Shown: positions 8,545 through 17,659 of the stretch, piece after piece
Layout of the letters: each line of letters begins with the position of its first letter
Numbering within the stretch: position 1 is the stretch's first letter
Program-made: the position numbers and the translations under genes
Notes under the pieces: model-generated
Databases searched by the model: none
What the model was told of the DNA's origin: nothing
The model's input: only the letters and a program-made list of their open reading frames with translations
Assembly (NCBI GenBank): GCA_017443595.1
Contig: JAFSYU010000010.1
Location: 19,875-83,874 of the forward strand
Length of the DNA stretch: 64,000 bases
Direction: 5' to 3'
Origin: Clostridia bacterium
Lineage (GTDB): Bacteria > Bacillota > Clostridia > Oscillospirales > CAG-272

Positions 8545-8572
8545 TATTACAAAGCGACAGATCATAAAAAAT

Positions 8573-8612
8573 CAAAAGCCGTTTCGGTATTCAAACCAAA
8601 CGGCTTATTTTA
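8573..8612. terminator. bidirectional intrinsic terminator
   Basis: AAGCCGTTT at 8576 pairs with AAACGGCTT ending at 8606, with A-rich and T-rich flanks on both sides. It serves the esterase gene on the plus strand and the cohesin-like gene on the minus strand. Confidence 0.85.
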
Positions 8613-9530
8613 TTTGTTCTTTTTCTTTACGGCGTTTCTTATCACAAACACCGCGCCGACCGCCGCGCCCGATACAACTGCAGCGGCAATTATTATTATG
8701 ACCGGCGTGATGACAAAAACGTTGCCCGGCGTTTCCGCGGCGTCCGTCACCTCATCCGTCTCGCTTTCCGTTTCCGTTTCTGTCTCCGTCTCTGTCTCTG
8801 TTTCGGTTTCCGCCTCCGTTTCCGTTTCTGTCTCCGTTTCCGTCTCCGTCTCGGTCTCTGTTTCGGTTTCCGGCTCCGTTTCCGTTTCGTTATCCGGTTC
8901 CGTCTCAGTCTCCGTTTCCGTATGTAATTCCGTTTGCGGCTGTTGTGTATGTATTTCCGACAAAAGCATCGCGGTATACTTCATCGTTTCCGCGCCCGCT
9001 TCAACTTCACCGTCGGACACCGTGGCTTTTTCCACGTTTATATTTATTACCTCGTTTTCTTTTCCGTCTTTGACCTTAAAAGTTATATCCGCCGTTTTGA
9101 ATTCGTCGTTATACGGCTCGTCGCTGTAAAAAACGAGTTTTATTATGCCATCCGACGTGGAGTAATACGCTTTTATGCCGAGATACTCAGCGTAGGTCAC
9201 GGATACCGGAGTCACGCGGCTTTCGTCATAAGAAATTATTATTATACCGCCGCGCAGCGACGATCCGATAAGGTTGACGGATACGGAAAACTCTTCATCC
9301 GTTATAAACATATCTCCGCGCAAAAACACGGACGCCTCAAGATCATACGTCGGCTCAGACGACTCTTCTTCATCAGATACGGAAATATCCGTATCGGTAT
9401 CTGCCGTATCTTCACGTGTTATATCAAAAGTATCGGTTTCAGGCGCTTCCGTTGTAACGTCTGCCGCCTCCGCAAAGCAGGTCACCGCAAATAAAGCCGC
9501 GAGGATAAACGCTAAAAAGTATCTTTTCAT
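8610..9530 (-). CDS. cohesin-like domain protein with Glu-Thr linker and C-terminal membrane anchor
   Basis: 306-aa surface protein. A signal peptide (1-20) is followed by an acidic Thr-rich stretch (to about 65). A beta-sandwich of about 125 residues (about 66-190, from LEASVFLRGDMFITDEEFSVSVN) resembles a cohesin or carbohydrate-binding fold. A low-complexity TETETE linker (about 200-265) leads to one transmembrane helix (VFVITPVIIIIAAAVVSGAA) and a KKKNK cytoplasmic tail. The start codon directly abuts the stop of the dockerin-bearing transglutaminase gene (TAA then ATG), so the two are translated as a pair. The cohesin call rests on fold-like pattern and context rather than a diagnostic motif. 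A non-cohesin adhesion domain is the main alternative. Confidence 0.7.
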   Translation of the reverse strand: MKRYFLAFILAALFAVTCFAEAADVTTEAPETDTFDITREDTADTDTDISVSDEEESSEPTYDLEASVFLRGDMFITDEEFSVSVNLIGSSLRGGIIIISYDESRVTPVSVTYAEYLGIKAYYSTSDGIIKLVFYSDEPYNDEFKTADITFKVKDGKENEVININVEKATVSDGEVEAGAETMKYTAMLLSEIHTQQPQTELHTETETETEPDNETETEPETETETETETETETETETEAETETETETETETETESETDEVTDAAETPGNVFVITPVIIIIAAAVVSGAAVGAVFVIRNAVKKKNK

Positions 9531-11000
9531 TTACACAGATACCTCCCCGCCGCCGGTTTCTTCTTCGGGCGCGCCGGACTCCTGCTGTTCTTCTGTCTCT
9601 GGCGTTTCTTCTTTGCTGTTTTCTTTTTGTCCGTCGCCTATGCCGTCCGCGGTCATTATAAGATCTATAAGCGTTATTTTGCCGTCTCCGTCAAGATCGG
9701 CGGACATAACGAACAAGTCGGAATATTCGGACACGTCGTCCGCAAGCAGATACAGGGCTGTGCCGAAAGCGTCGTTATCGGTAACGTATCCGTCGCCGTC
9801 CGTGTCTGCCTTGACGCAAAGCGTGTATGAAGCGAGAACCGCGCCGTTGACGTATATTTCAACGCTGCATCCGCTGCCCGCTTTGTCGTCGGCGGCAAGC
9901 TCTCCGTTGTCGTTCGTTACGCGCAAGAAGCCCTGTGCGCCGAACTGTTCTTCTATATCCGACGTCGTCATGCCGGCTTTTCCGGACAGGACGTAGAGTT
10001 TTCCGTTTCTTTCAAAAGCGCCTAAAAGCTCTTTTGGATATCCTTCAAAGACGTAATCGTAAAAAGCGAGCGACGACTGGTCCGTATATGATTTTCCTAT
10101 ATTGTGCGTCGCGGTCACGGCGCGCTCCGAAACGAGCAGATACGTGCGCTGAACGGACGTATGCACGCCGTTTTCATCTATCGGACCGTTGTGAAGTATA
10201 TCAAGATGATAAACGCGGCCGTTTATCGTTACGAGGTTCCACATATGAGGTATGCCGCCCACGTCGCCGGTGATTATCGAGTTTTCGTAACCAAGCGCGT
10301 CAAGCACAAGAGAGGTGAATCCCGCGTATTCCTCGCAGACGCCGACGCCCTCTTTGACGAGCGCCACGGCGCTGCATCTGTGGCGGTAGCTCATATCGTA
10401 TACGAATCTGCCGTCAAGCATAAGCTCGTTTAACTTTATGAATCTTTCATCGTCGGAAAGCGGCCGCAGCTCTTCCGCAAGCTCAGCAACGTAGCCCTGT
10501 TTCAGCTCAGCTCTTTCCTCCGTTTTCTCACCGCAGGCGATAAATACTTTGACGGTAACGGAATCCGTTACGCCGCCGGGTCCCTGTACGACGCTTGAAA
10601 TACGCGCGTTGTACGTCTTTGCTATACATTTCATGTATTTTGCGGCGGAAGATTTTTTTACAAAGCTGACAATGCGCTTTGCAAGCGCCTCCATATCGTA
10701 TATGGTAAGGTCGGAAACGTCCGTTACCGTAAACGTACGCATATAGACGTGACAAAACTCGGCGATGCCTCCCACGTAGACTTCGCCGTACGTATAATTG
10801 CATTCCGCCGGGTCAAGTATCTCATCCGTTCCGGCAGTCATAAAGTACTCCTCAAGCTCTGCAAGCGTCACTTCGCGTTCGTAGACGGGATCCTGGCGGG
10901 CAAGCTCGTTATAAGCCGGAGAACCCGCGGCGGATACCGGTATACAAAGCAAAAGCGCCGCTGCTGCAAGGAGTACGGCAATCATTTTTTTGAATCTCAT
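9531..11000 (-). CDS. secreted transglutaminase-like protein with dockerin-like module
   Basis: 489-aa secreted protein with a signal peptide (1-25). The transglutaminase-like core carries the triad Cys222 (GVCEEYAGF), His252 (PHMWN) and Asp267 (HLDILH). Such domains act as peptidases or peptide crosslinkers outside the cell. A small beta domain (about 348-395) follows. A dockerin-like pair of calcium loops comes next: DTDGDGYVTDND from about 399 and DLDGDGKITLID from about 435. It ends in a Glu-rich tail. A promoter at 11030-11058 precedes it, and the next gene encodes the anchored cohesin-like protein. A surface-assembled enzyme held by that anchor is a reasonable inference. Confidence 0.82.
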   Translation of the reverse strand: MRFKKMIAVLLAAAALLLCIPVSAAGSPAYNELARQDPVYEREVTLAELEEYFMTAGTDEILDPAECNYTYGEVYVGGIAEFCHVYMRTFTVTDVSDLTIYDMEALAKRIVSFVKKSSAAKYMKCIAKTYNARISSVVQGPGGVTDSVTVKVFIACGEKTEERAELKQGYVAELAEELRPLSDDERFIKLNELMLDGRFVYDMSYRHRCSAVALVKEGVGVCEEYAGFTSLVLDALGYENSIITGDVGGIPHMWNLVTINGRVYHLDILHNGPIDENGVHTSVQRTYLLVSERAVTATHNIGKSYTDQSSLAFYDYVFEGYPKELLGAFERNGKLYVLSGKAGMTTSDIEEQFGAQGFLRVTNDNGELAADDKAGSGCSVEIYVNGAVLASYTLCVKADTDGDGYVTDNDAFGTALYLLADDVSEYSDLFVMSADLDGDGKITLIDLIMTADGIGDGQKENSKEETPETEEQQESGAPEEETGGGEVSV

Positions 11001-11029
11001 ACGTACCTTTATTACTGTTATCTGTAACC

Positions 11030-11058
11030 ATTATAAAGCTGAAAAACACCATTTTCAA
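11030..11058 (-). promoter_or_regulatory. promoter of the transglutaminase/cohesin operon
   Basis: On the minus strand TTGAAA (11053-11058) and TATAAT (11030-11035) with 17 bp between them, 30 bp before the start codon at 11000. Confidence 0.75.
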
Positions 11059-11189
11059 CAATTTAAATAATATAATCTGTAAACATTATTATAAGCGATA
11101 TTTTCACTTATAAAGACGCTTTTTTCGGCCCGAAAGTTTCGGGTATTTTCCATTGTTCACAAAAAATTTAATTATTAAAAATTATTAAG

Positions 11190-11213
11190 ATTTATTAAGG
11201 TGTCTTAATAAAT
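11190..11213. repeat. perfect 10-bp inverted repeat, candidate operator
   Basis: ATTTATTAAG (11190-11199) and CTTAATAAAT (11204-11213) with a 4-bp gap, ending 16 bp upstream of the -35 box of the V-ATPase promoter. It has no GC stem or T-run, so it is unlikely to be a terminator. The rest of 11060-11230 is AT-rich; a hairpin GCCCGAAA/TTTCGGGT near 11128-11144 is the only other structure seen. Confidence 0.5.
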
Positions 11214-11229
11214 TTTAATTTTATTTCTA

Positions 11230-11258
11230 TTGTTTTCCATTTATATATATTGTAAAAT
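11230..11258 (+). promoter_or_regulatory. probable promoter of the V-ATPase operon
   Basis: TTGTTT (11230-11235) and TAAAAT (11253-11258) with a 17-bp spacer, 38 bp before the first ATG. Less close to consensus than others here. Confidence 0.55.
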
Positions 11259-11295
11259 TACAGATGATTTTTATCCTACACGAAAGGAGAAGCAA

Positions 11296-11604
11296 ATGGC
11301 TGTAATCGACGAAATAAAGGCAGCGGAGGAAAAAGCGCAGAAGATAAAGGAAGACGCAAAAGCCGCCGCAAGAGCCGACGCGGAGATAATTGAGACCGAA
11401 GCCAAAAACAAAGCCGCGGATATGAAAGCGAAAGCCGCGGACGAATCATCGGCAAATCAGGCAAAGGCTGAAGCCGAGGCAAAAGAGGCTGCAAAAAAAG
11501 CCCGCGCCGAATCCGACGCCGAATGCGAAGAGCTGAAAAACAGCGGCAGGCAGCATCTTAAAGAGGCCGCCGAGCTTATATTCAAAGGGGCGTGTGAAAT
11601 ATGA
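11296..11604 (+). CDS. V-type ATPase subunit H/G (peripheral stalk)
   Basis: 102-aa, almost wholly alpha-helical protein rich in Ala, Glu and Lys, forming a long coiled coil. This is the form of the small peripheral-stalk subunit (AhaH/NtpG type) that pairs with subunit E. The start is the ATG at 11296 behind AAAGGAG. The upstream in-frame extension has no ribosome site. It is the first gene of the nine-gene operon and overlaps the next gene by ATGA. Confidence 0.8.
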   Translation: MAVIDEIKAAEEKAQKIKEDAKAAARADAEIIETEAKNKAADMKAKAADESSANQAKAEAEAKEAAKKARAESDAECEELKNSGRQHLKEAAELIFKGACEI

Positions 11605-13502
11605 GGGTCGCAATGAAAAAGGCGACCGTCGCGTTTTTGTCGGATAAGCTTGAGGAGGTCACGGAGGCTTTGCAGAAATGCGAAGAATTCATGCCCATAC
11701 GGCAGGAGACTTCCGTCAACGTGCGGGCGGTATCCGCGCCCATCCTTTATGAGGAAGCGGACACGGCTCTGAAAGCTTATTCAAAGTACACAAAGAGCAG
11801 CGGCGGTATGCTTTCAGCTCCTACGCTTTACACGGAGCAGGAATTTGACCGCGACAGTCAGCAGGACAAGACCCACGTAATAAAGACCGTGGAGTTATAC
11901 GAGCAGTTGGGCTCGCTTGAATCGCAGATCAGACAGTGCGATGAGGAATACGCGGAGCTTTTGCCGTTTGAGAGCCTTGAACTTGACGCAAAAGAGCAGA
12001 ACGGCACAAGATACACGTCCTTGCTTATAGGCAGTATGCCGTATTCCGCAAACGCGAAGACGGCGCAGCCGCTTGATACGGTATGCGAGGAAAACGGGCT
12101 GGAATACAGCTGTTTTTACGAGAAAAGCGGTCAGAGATTCTTTTACGTAAGCGTATTCAAAGAAGACGAAAAAGAGCTTACGTCACAACTTGAACAGCAC
12201 GGCTTTGAGCGGCTCAGACTGCCATATAAGACCGGCACGGCAAAAGAAGCAATAGAGAAAAACCGGCAGAAAAAGCAGCAGCTTGAATTTCTGCGTGATT
12301 CAACGGAAAAAGAGCTTGTGCAGGCGTCCGAAAAGAAAAAGAACGTGGAGCTTTTCTTTGACCGTGAAAAAGCAAAAACGGACAGAGCGGAAATACCCGC
12401 CGAGCTTACGGAAAGCACAGTGGTGCTGACCGGATGGGTACGGTCTGACAAGATGAAAGTCGTGGAAAAAGCGGTATCCGACGCCGCGGGCGTATGCTCG
12501 GTAAGCTTTGAAGATCCCGGCGAGGACGACGACGTGCCGTCCGTCACCAAAGATCCGTATCTTATAGACCAGTATTCAACGATAACGAATTCGTATTCGC
12601 CGCCGGGCAAGGACGACATAGACCCGAACCCGTTCATGGCGCCGTGGTATTTCATGATATTCGGCATGATAATAGGCGACGTGGGATACGGAATACTTAT
12701 AGGGCTTGTGATGCTTGCCGTCAAGAAGATAAAAAGACCGACGGGGGATTTTGCAAAGCTCGTAAACGTTATGATGTATTCAAGCATACCCGGTATTTTC
12801 TGGGGCGTCATGTACGGTTCGTACTTCGGAGCTACGTGGCATCCGGTACTGTTCTCCCCGCTTGACAACATCCTGGGAGCCATGCTTCTGGCACTCGTCG
12901 TCGGAGTTCTCCATATGTTCACCGGCATTACGATAAAAGCCGTTATGAACATAAAAAGAGGCAAAATACTTGACGCGATAACGGATCAGATAGCGTGGAT
13001 GACGCTTATAACCGGCTGCGGGCTTTTGGCGCTTGAGCAGACGAGGACCATAGGCATAATAACGGCAATAGCGTCCGTCGCCGTGATAATAATACTCGGC
13101 GGTCACGCAAAGAAGACCGTATTCGGCAAGATAACGGGCGGCGTATCGTCTCTTACCGGAATCACCAACTATCTGTCCGACATACTTTCGTATCTGCGCA
13201 TTTTCGCGCTTGCGCTCGCATCCGGACTTATAGGCATGGTAATGAACGTAGTGGCGGGCATGATCTCGTCCGGTATACCGATACCGGTGCTGAATTTCAT
13301 TGCGGCTCTGCCGGTATACGTTATAGGTCACGGACTGAACACGGCGCTTTCCATATTAGGCGCGTACGTCCATACCGGAAGACTTCAGTTTATTGAATTT
13401 TTCGGAAAATTCTATGAGGGCAACGGCAAATATTTCCGTCCCATGCAGAGAAAAAACAAATATACACAAATAGTAAATAATAAAAAAGCAGAAAGGAATT
13501 AA
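11601..13502 (+). CDS. ntpI: V-type ATPase subunit I (a-subunit)
   Basis: 633-aa membrane subunit of the V-type ATPase that forms the ion half-channels against the proteolipid ring. The N-terminal half (to about 330) is soluble and coiled-coil rich and contacts the stalks. The C-terminal half holds about seven membrane helices, starting around FMAPWYFMIFGMIIGDVGYG. The SDILSYLRIFALALASGLIG segment near residue 530 includes the conserved arginine needed for ion transfer. The start overlaps the H/G gene (ATGA); a second ATG 12 bp later is also possible. Confidence 0.93.
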   Translation: MRVAMKKATVAFLSDKLEEVTEALQKCEEFMPIRQETSVNVRAVSAPILYEEADTALKAYSKYTKSSGGMLSAPTLYTEQEFDRDSQQDKTHVIKTVELYEQLGSLESQIRQCDEEYAELLPFESLELDAKEQNGTRYTSLLIGSMPYSANAKTAQPLDTVCEENGLEYSCFYEKSGQRFFYVSVFKEDEKELTSQLEQHGFERLRLPYKTGTAKEAIEKNRQKKQQLEFLRDSTEKELVQASEKKKNVELFFDREKAKTDRAEIPAELTESTVVLTGWVRSDKMKVVEKAVSDAAGVCSVSFEDPGEDDDVPSVTKDPYLIDQYSTITNSYSPPGKDDIDPNPFMAPWYFMIFGMIIGDVGYGILIGLVMLAVKKIKRPTGDFAKLVNVMMYSSIPGIFWGVMYGSYFGATWHPVLFSPLDNILGAMLLALVVGVLHMFTGITIKAVMNIKRGKILDAITDQIAWMTLITGCGLLALEQTRTIGIITAIASVAVIIILGGHAKKTVFGKITGGVSSLTGITNYLSDILSYLRIFALALASGLIGMVMNVVAGMISSGIPIPVLNFIAALPVYVIGHGLNTALSILGAYVHTGRLQFIEFFGKFYEGNGKYFRPMQRKNKYTQIVNNKKAERN

Positions 13503-13507
13503 CTAAA

Positions 13508-14002
13508 ATGTCAATGGGAGCAATTTATGCGATAATAGGCGCCGCGCTTGCGGCAACGCTGGCGGGCATCGGCTCGTCTTACGGAGTACAGGCGGCAGGT
13601 AAAGCCGCGGCCGGCGTTACGGCGGAAAAGCCGGAGCTTTTCAGCAAGCTGTTCGTTTTGCAGGCACTTCCCGCAACGCAGGGTATGTACGGACTTGTTT
13701 CCGCAATAGTCATAGTCATGAGAGCCGGTCTGTTTGACGGCACGATAGGCACGCTTACAAAGGAAGCGGGCCTGGCGCTTATGTTCGCTTCCATCCCGAT
13801 AGCCGTCGTAGGTCTGTTTTCCGGTATGTACCAGGGCAAAACCGCCGCGGCCGCGATACTTATGACGGCAAAACAGCCGGACGCGCAGACAAAAGGTATG
13901 CAGATGACCGCTCTTGTTGAGCTTTACGCGATATTCGCGCTTGTCGCCACACTCCTTATCGTCTTCATGGCGCCGATGACTCACGCGGCACCTGTGATTT
14001 AA
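13508..14002 (+). CDS. ntpK: V-type ATPase subunit K (proteolipid ring)
   Basis: 164-aa proteolipid with four membrane helices, a duplicated two-helix hairpin. The residues known to hold Na+ in the Enterococcus hirae NtpK ring are matched here: Leu54, Thr57 and Gln58 in LPATQG, Gln109 in SGMYQG, and Glu138 in ALVELY. This predicts Na+ rather than H+ coupling, although Na+ binding has not been shown for this protein. It lies 5 bp after subunit I with an AAAGGAATT ribosome site. Confidence 0.95.
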   Translation: MSMGAIYAIIGAALAATLAGIGSSYGVQAAGKAAAGVTAEKPELFSKLFVLQALPATQGMYGLVSAIVIVMRAGLFDGTIGTLTKEAGLALMFASIPIAVVGLFSGMYQGKTAAAAILMTAKQPDAQTKGMQMTALVELYAIFALVATLLIVFMAPMTHAAPVI

Positions 14003-14013
14003 AGGTGAACGTT

Positions 14014-14601
14014 ATGTCTTCACAGGCATTGATAGATAAGATCATAAAGACCGCGGAAGCGGAAGCCGAGCAGATAACGGACGAGATAATACGCCGTGCC
14101 GCAGATAACGAAAAGACAATGATAGACAAAGCCGAGGCGGAAGTCGCGCGCATAAAAAAAGAATCCGATGAAAAATGCGCGCAGATCAAGCGCATATCTT
14201 CTCTTACGAGCGGACTTGAAGCGAGAAAAGCGCGCCTGCACGCCAGACGCACCGTGCTTGAAGAGGCGTTTGACTGCGCATATCAGATGATGCTTTCGCA
14301 GCCTGATGAAAAACGGCTCGATTATATAAAAAAGCTTATCGCAAAATACGCGCCGTCATCAAAGCTTACGGTTTATTTATCCGAAAAGGATCTTTTGTTG
14401 ATTGACGAAAAAGCAAAAGCGGATATAAAAGCGTCTCTCGGCAACGACGCGGACGTACGTTTTAACGCCGATAAGAAGATCAAAGGCGGCGTATATCTCT
14501 GCTCGGAATTATCCGACGTTGACGCGACGCTTGACGCGGTGTTTGAAGAGCTTCACGATAAGTACGAGGCGGAAGCAGACAGGATACTGTTTTCCGAATA
14601 A
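14014..14601 (+). CDS. ntpE: V-type ATPase subunit E (peripheral stalk)
   Basis: 195-aa stalk subunit. The N-terminal half is a long charged coiled coil (from about residue 5 to 100), and the C-terminal half is a compact alpha/beta domain that binds the catalytic head. The ATG at 14014 is chosen because AAAGGTGA at 14001-14008 is well spaced. A GTG at 14005 would sit inside that site. Confidence 0.88.
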   Translation: MSSQALIDKIIKTAEAEAEQITDEIIRRAADNEKTMIDKAEAEVARIKKESDEKCAQIKRISSLTSGLEARKARLHARRTVLEEAFDCAYQMMLSQPDEKRLDYIKKLIAKYAPSSKLTVYLSEKDLLLIDEKAKADIKASLGNDADVRFNADKKIKGGVYLCSELSDVDATLDAVFEELHDKYEAEADRILFSE

Positions 14602-14613
14602 CGGGTAGCGGCC

Positions 14614-15534
14614 ATGTTTGATTATTCATTTACAGTCGCGTATATCTCGGCAAAGGAAACGTCCATACTCACAAAAGAAGCGCTGTCCAGGATAACGGCG
14701 GACAGGCAGGACGAGCTGCGTCTTCTGGCGCAGACCGGTTACGGCGGCGGTGTTGACGGAAAAAGCGCGGGCGAGCTTGCGGACAACGAGCTTTCCGCCC
14801 TGCGTAAATTCACAACGGAAGCTCTGCCGGAGGATTTGTATTCTCTTCTCATCCTGCCGTACGACGCTCACAACTTAAAGGTGCTTTTGAAATGCAGAGT
14901 AAACGGAGCGGATCCGAAACCGTATTTATACGATAATACGATGTTCGATACGGAAATAGCCGCTGCCTGCTGCCGCGGCGGAGAATTCTCGCTTTTATCC
15001 GACAAAATAGCGGCGGCTCTCGATCCAGCTTTTGACTGCGGACAGCTTGGTCTGCCGTTCGGCATAAGCACGGAATGCGACAAAGCGTTTTACGCGGAGA
15101 TATCGGAACGCGCGGAAACGGCGCCGAAGCCGGTGGCGGAATATATTTCTGCGGAAATAGACGGAAAGAATTTCATGTCTTATCTGCGCGCAAAAAACAT
15201 AGGACTTGATCCGGCTGACGTAAAAGCTCTGCTTCTGCCGGGCGGCTCGGTCCCCTTAAAAGTCCTGACATCCGCATACGAATCAGGAGCTGACGAGCTG
15301 CGCGCGTATACTTTCGGTTTTGACGCGCACTACGCGTTCTGCGACGCGGCGGACGCGGCAAAAAGATCGTTTTCGGACGCGGCGGATACGCTTGACAAAT
15401 ACGCGCAGTCAAAGCTTGAGCCGTATAAGTACGAGCCGGAGCATCCGGCGCCGGTATTCTTATATTTCAAAAAGAAAACGGCTGAGGCAAGGCATATAAG
15501 AGAGGTGTTTGCCGGAACAGGAGGCGTGCTGTGA
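14614..15534 (+). CDS. ntpC: V-type ATPase subunit C (central stalk socket)
   Basis: 306-aa, mostly helical protein of the V-type ATPase subunit C/d family, the funnel that joins the rotating stalk to the proteolipid ring. The typical LYSLLILPYDAHNLKVLLKCR block lies around residues 80-100. It follows subunit E by 12 bp and overlaps subunit F by GTGA at its end. Confidence 0.88.
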   Translation: MFDYSFTVAYISAKETSILTKEALSRITADRQDELRLLAQTGYGGGVDGKSAGELADNELSALRKFTTEALPEDLYSLLILPYDAHNLKVLLKCRVNGADPKPYLYDNTMFDTEIAAACCRGGEFSLLSDKIAAALDPAFDCGQLGLPFGISTECDKAFYAEISERAETAPKPVAEYISAEIDGKNFMSYLRAKNIGLDPADVKALLLPGGSVPLKVLTSAYESGADELRAYTFGFDAHYAFCDAADAAKRSFSDAADTLDKYAQSKLEPYKYEPEHPAPVFLYFKKKTAEARHIREVFAGTGGVL

Positions 15535-15851
15535 CCGAGAGAAAACTGAAAGCCGCCGTAATAGGTCCGAAATCCGTCGCGGCGCTTTACGGCGCGGCGG
15601 GAGTAGCGGTGTTTGAGCCGTCTTCCGATATATCCGCGCAAAAGCTCATAGCAAAGCTTTATAACGACGGTTACGGAATAATATTCATAACCGAGGCGAT
15701 ATATAAAAGCTGCGAGGAAGCGGCTAAAAAATATTTAAACGATCCTTATCCCATAATCATACCCGTTCCGGACGATACCTCCGACGGAACATACTCAAAG
15801 GAGCGCATTGCCGCAAATATCAAAAAAGCCATCGGCAGCGACCTTATATAA
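15531..15851 (+). CDS. ntpF: V-type ATPase subunit F (central stalk)
   Basis: 106-aa Rossmann-like subunit F that sits on the central rotor and regulates rotation. It begins with GTG overlapping the TGA of subunit C, behind a strong GGAGG at about 15520. The end fragment IIIPVPDDTSDGTYS is typical. Confidence 0.88.
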   Translation: MTERKLKAAVIGPKSVAALYGAAGVAVFEPSSDISAQKLIAKLYNDGYGIIFITEAIYKSCEEAAKKYLNDPYPIIIPVPDDTSDGTYSKERIAANIKKAIGSDLI

Positions 15852-15868
15852 AATATGAAAGGCTTTAA

Positions 15869-17659
15869 ATGATGGAAAACAAAGAAAGAACAGGAAAAGT
15901 CATAAAAGTATCGGGTCCTTTGATAACCGCGTCGGGAATGGCAGACGTGCATATGTACGACGTTGTCCGCGTCGGTGAAAAGCGCCTTATAGGCGAGATA
16001 ATAGAACTGCGCGGCGACGTTGCGTCCGTTCAGGTCTATGAGGACACCGCCGGCATAGGCTCAGGCGCCCCGGTATATCTTACGGATATGCCGCTTTCCG
16101 CAGAGCTCGGCCCCGGTATGATAGAATCAATATTCGACGGCATAGAACGCCCGCTTGACAAGCTGTACGCATTGTACGGAGACAGGATAAGCAGAGGCGC
16201 GTCCGTCCCGTCGCTTGACAAAGAGAAAAAATGGTATTTCAAACCCACGGCAAAGGTCGGAGACAAAGTCAAAGGCGGCGACGTTATAGGTACGGTGCAG
16301 GAGACCGAGGCGGTCTTACATAAAATAATGGTGCCGCCGTACGAATCCGGCGTCATAACCGATATAAAAGAAGGCGAATTCACCGTACTTGACACCGTTG
16401 CAACGCTGAAAAAACCGGACGGCGAGGAAAAGCCGCTTACGATGGTGCAGTACTGGCCGGTAAGACGCGGCAGACCGTGCAAGGAAAAGCTCTCTCCCGA
16501 CGAGCCTATGGTAACGGGACAAAGGATAATGGATACGCTGTTCCCGATAGCTATAGGCGGCGTGGCGGCCGTTCCCGGTCCGTTCGGCTCCGGCAAAACA
16601 GTCGTTCAGCACCAGATAGCAAAATGGGCGGACGCGGATATAGTCATTTATATAGGCTGCGGAGAACGCGGCAACGAGATGACGGACGTTTTGAACGAAT
16701 TTCCGGAGATCATAGACCCGAAGACCGGTATGTCTTTGATGAAGCGTACCGTGCTTATAGCAAACACGTCCGATATGCCCGTTGCGGCGCGTGAGGCGTC
16801 CATATACACGGGTATCACGATAGCGGAATACTTCAGAGATATGGGCTACAGAGTGGCGATAATAGCCGACTCGACTTCGCGCTGGGCGGAGGCTCTGCGT
16901 GAGATGTCCGGACGTCTTGAAGAGATGCCGGGTGAAGAGGGTTATCCCGCTTACCTGTCGTCGCGTCTGGCGGAATTCTACGAAAGAGCCGGATACGTCA
17001 AATGTCTCGGTACGGACGACCGTTACGGCGCCGTTACCGCTATAGGAGCCGTTTCACCTCCCGGCGGCGACACGTCAGAGCCCGTATCGCAGGCTACGCT
17101 GCGTATTGTAAAAGTTTTCTGGGGACTTTCCTCGGAGCTTGCATACAAGCGTCACTTCCCGGCGATAGACTGGCTGAAGAGCTATTCGTTATACGAACCG
17201 AAGATGCGCGAGCATTATATAAAAACCATCTCGCCGGAATGGCCGGACCTCGTTGCAAAAGCGAAGATGATGCTTCAGGAAGAGGCGGAGTTGAACGAGA
17301 TAGTTCAGCTTGTCGGTATAGACTCGCTCGGCGCGGGCGACAGACTGACGCTCGCGGCAACTCAGATGATCCGCGAGGACTATCTGCAGCAGGACGCATA
17401 CGACAAAACCGACTCGTTTACCACGCCGCGTAAGATGTATCTCATGCTCGGCATAATAAACGCCTGGTATGAAACGGGCAAAAACGCTCTTGCCGCCGGC
17501 GTGCCGTTTGATGAGATAGAAAAAATGCCGGTATGCGAGAGGATCGCGCGTATGAAATTCATAGACGAAAACGACAGAGAGCAGACTTTTTCCGATATAG
17601 CAAACGATATGGATACACAGTTCACTTCACTTATGGAGGAGGCGGTAGCGGATGAATAA
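15869..17659 (+). CDS. ntpA: V-type ATPase catalytic subunit A
   Basis: 596-aa catalytic subunit. The Walker A motif [17 protein letters not shown] lies around residues 232-248. ERGNEM and [14 protein letters not shown] (Walker B region) follow, and the SPPGGD block comes after that. The long insertion before the P-loop that marks V/A-type A subunits is present. It would hydrolyse ATP to pump ions, or run in reverse. Its end overlaps subunit B by 8 bp. Confidence 0.96.
   Translation: MMENKERTGKVIKVSGPLITASGMADVHMYDVVRVGEKRLIGEIIELRGDVASVQVYEDTAGIGSGAPVYLTDMPLSAELGPGMIESIFDGIERPLDKLYALYGDRISRGASVPSLDKEKKWYFKPTAKVGDKVKGGDVIGTVQETEAVLHKIMVPPYESGVITDIKEGEFTVLDTVATLKKPDGEEKPLTMVQYWPVRRGRPCKEKLSPDEPMVTGQRIMDTLFPIAIGGVAAVPGPFGSGKTVVQHQIAKWADADIVIYIGCGERGNEMTDVLNEFPEIIDPKTGMSLMKRTVLIANTSDMPVAAREASIYTGITIAEYFRDMGYRVAIIADSTSRWAEALREMSGRLEEMPGEEGYPAYLSSRLAEFYERAGYVKCLGTDDRYGAVTAIGAVSPPGGDTSEPVSQATLRIVKVFWGLSSELAYKRHFPAIDWLKSYSLYEPKMREHYIKTISPEWPDLVAKAKMMLQEEAELNEIVQLVGIDSLGAGDRLTLAATQMIREDYLQQDAYDKTDSFTTPRKMYLMLGIINAWYETGKNALAAGVPFDEIEKMPVCERIARMKFIDENDREQTFSDIANDMDTQFTSLMEEAVADE

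Noticed and set aside
8730..8950. Possible CRISPR-like repeat array
   Set aside because: Units are 6-12 bp without unique spacers and are in frame with a Glu-Thr linker.
8614..9129. Long plus-strand open frame encoding Ser-Val repeats
   Set aside because: It is the antisense shadow of the TETE linker in the cohesin-like gene; no ribosome site and the other strand has a signal peptide and clear domains.
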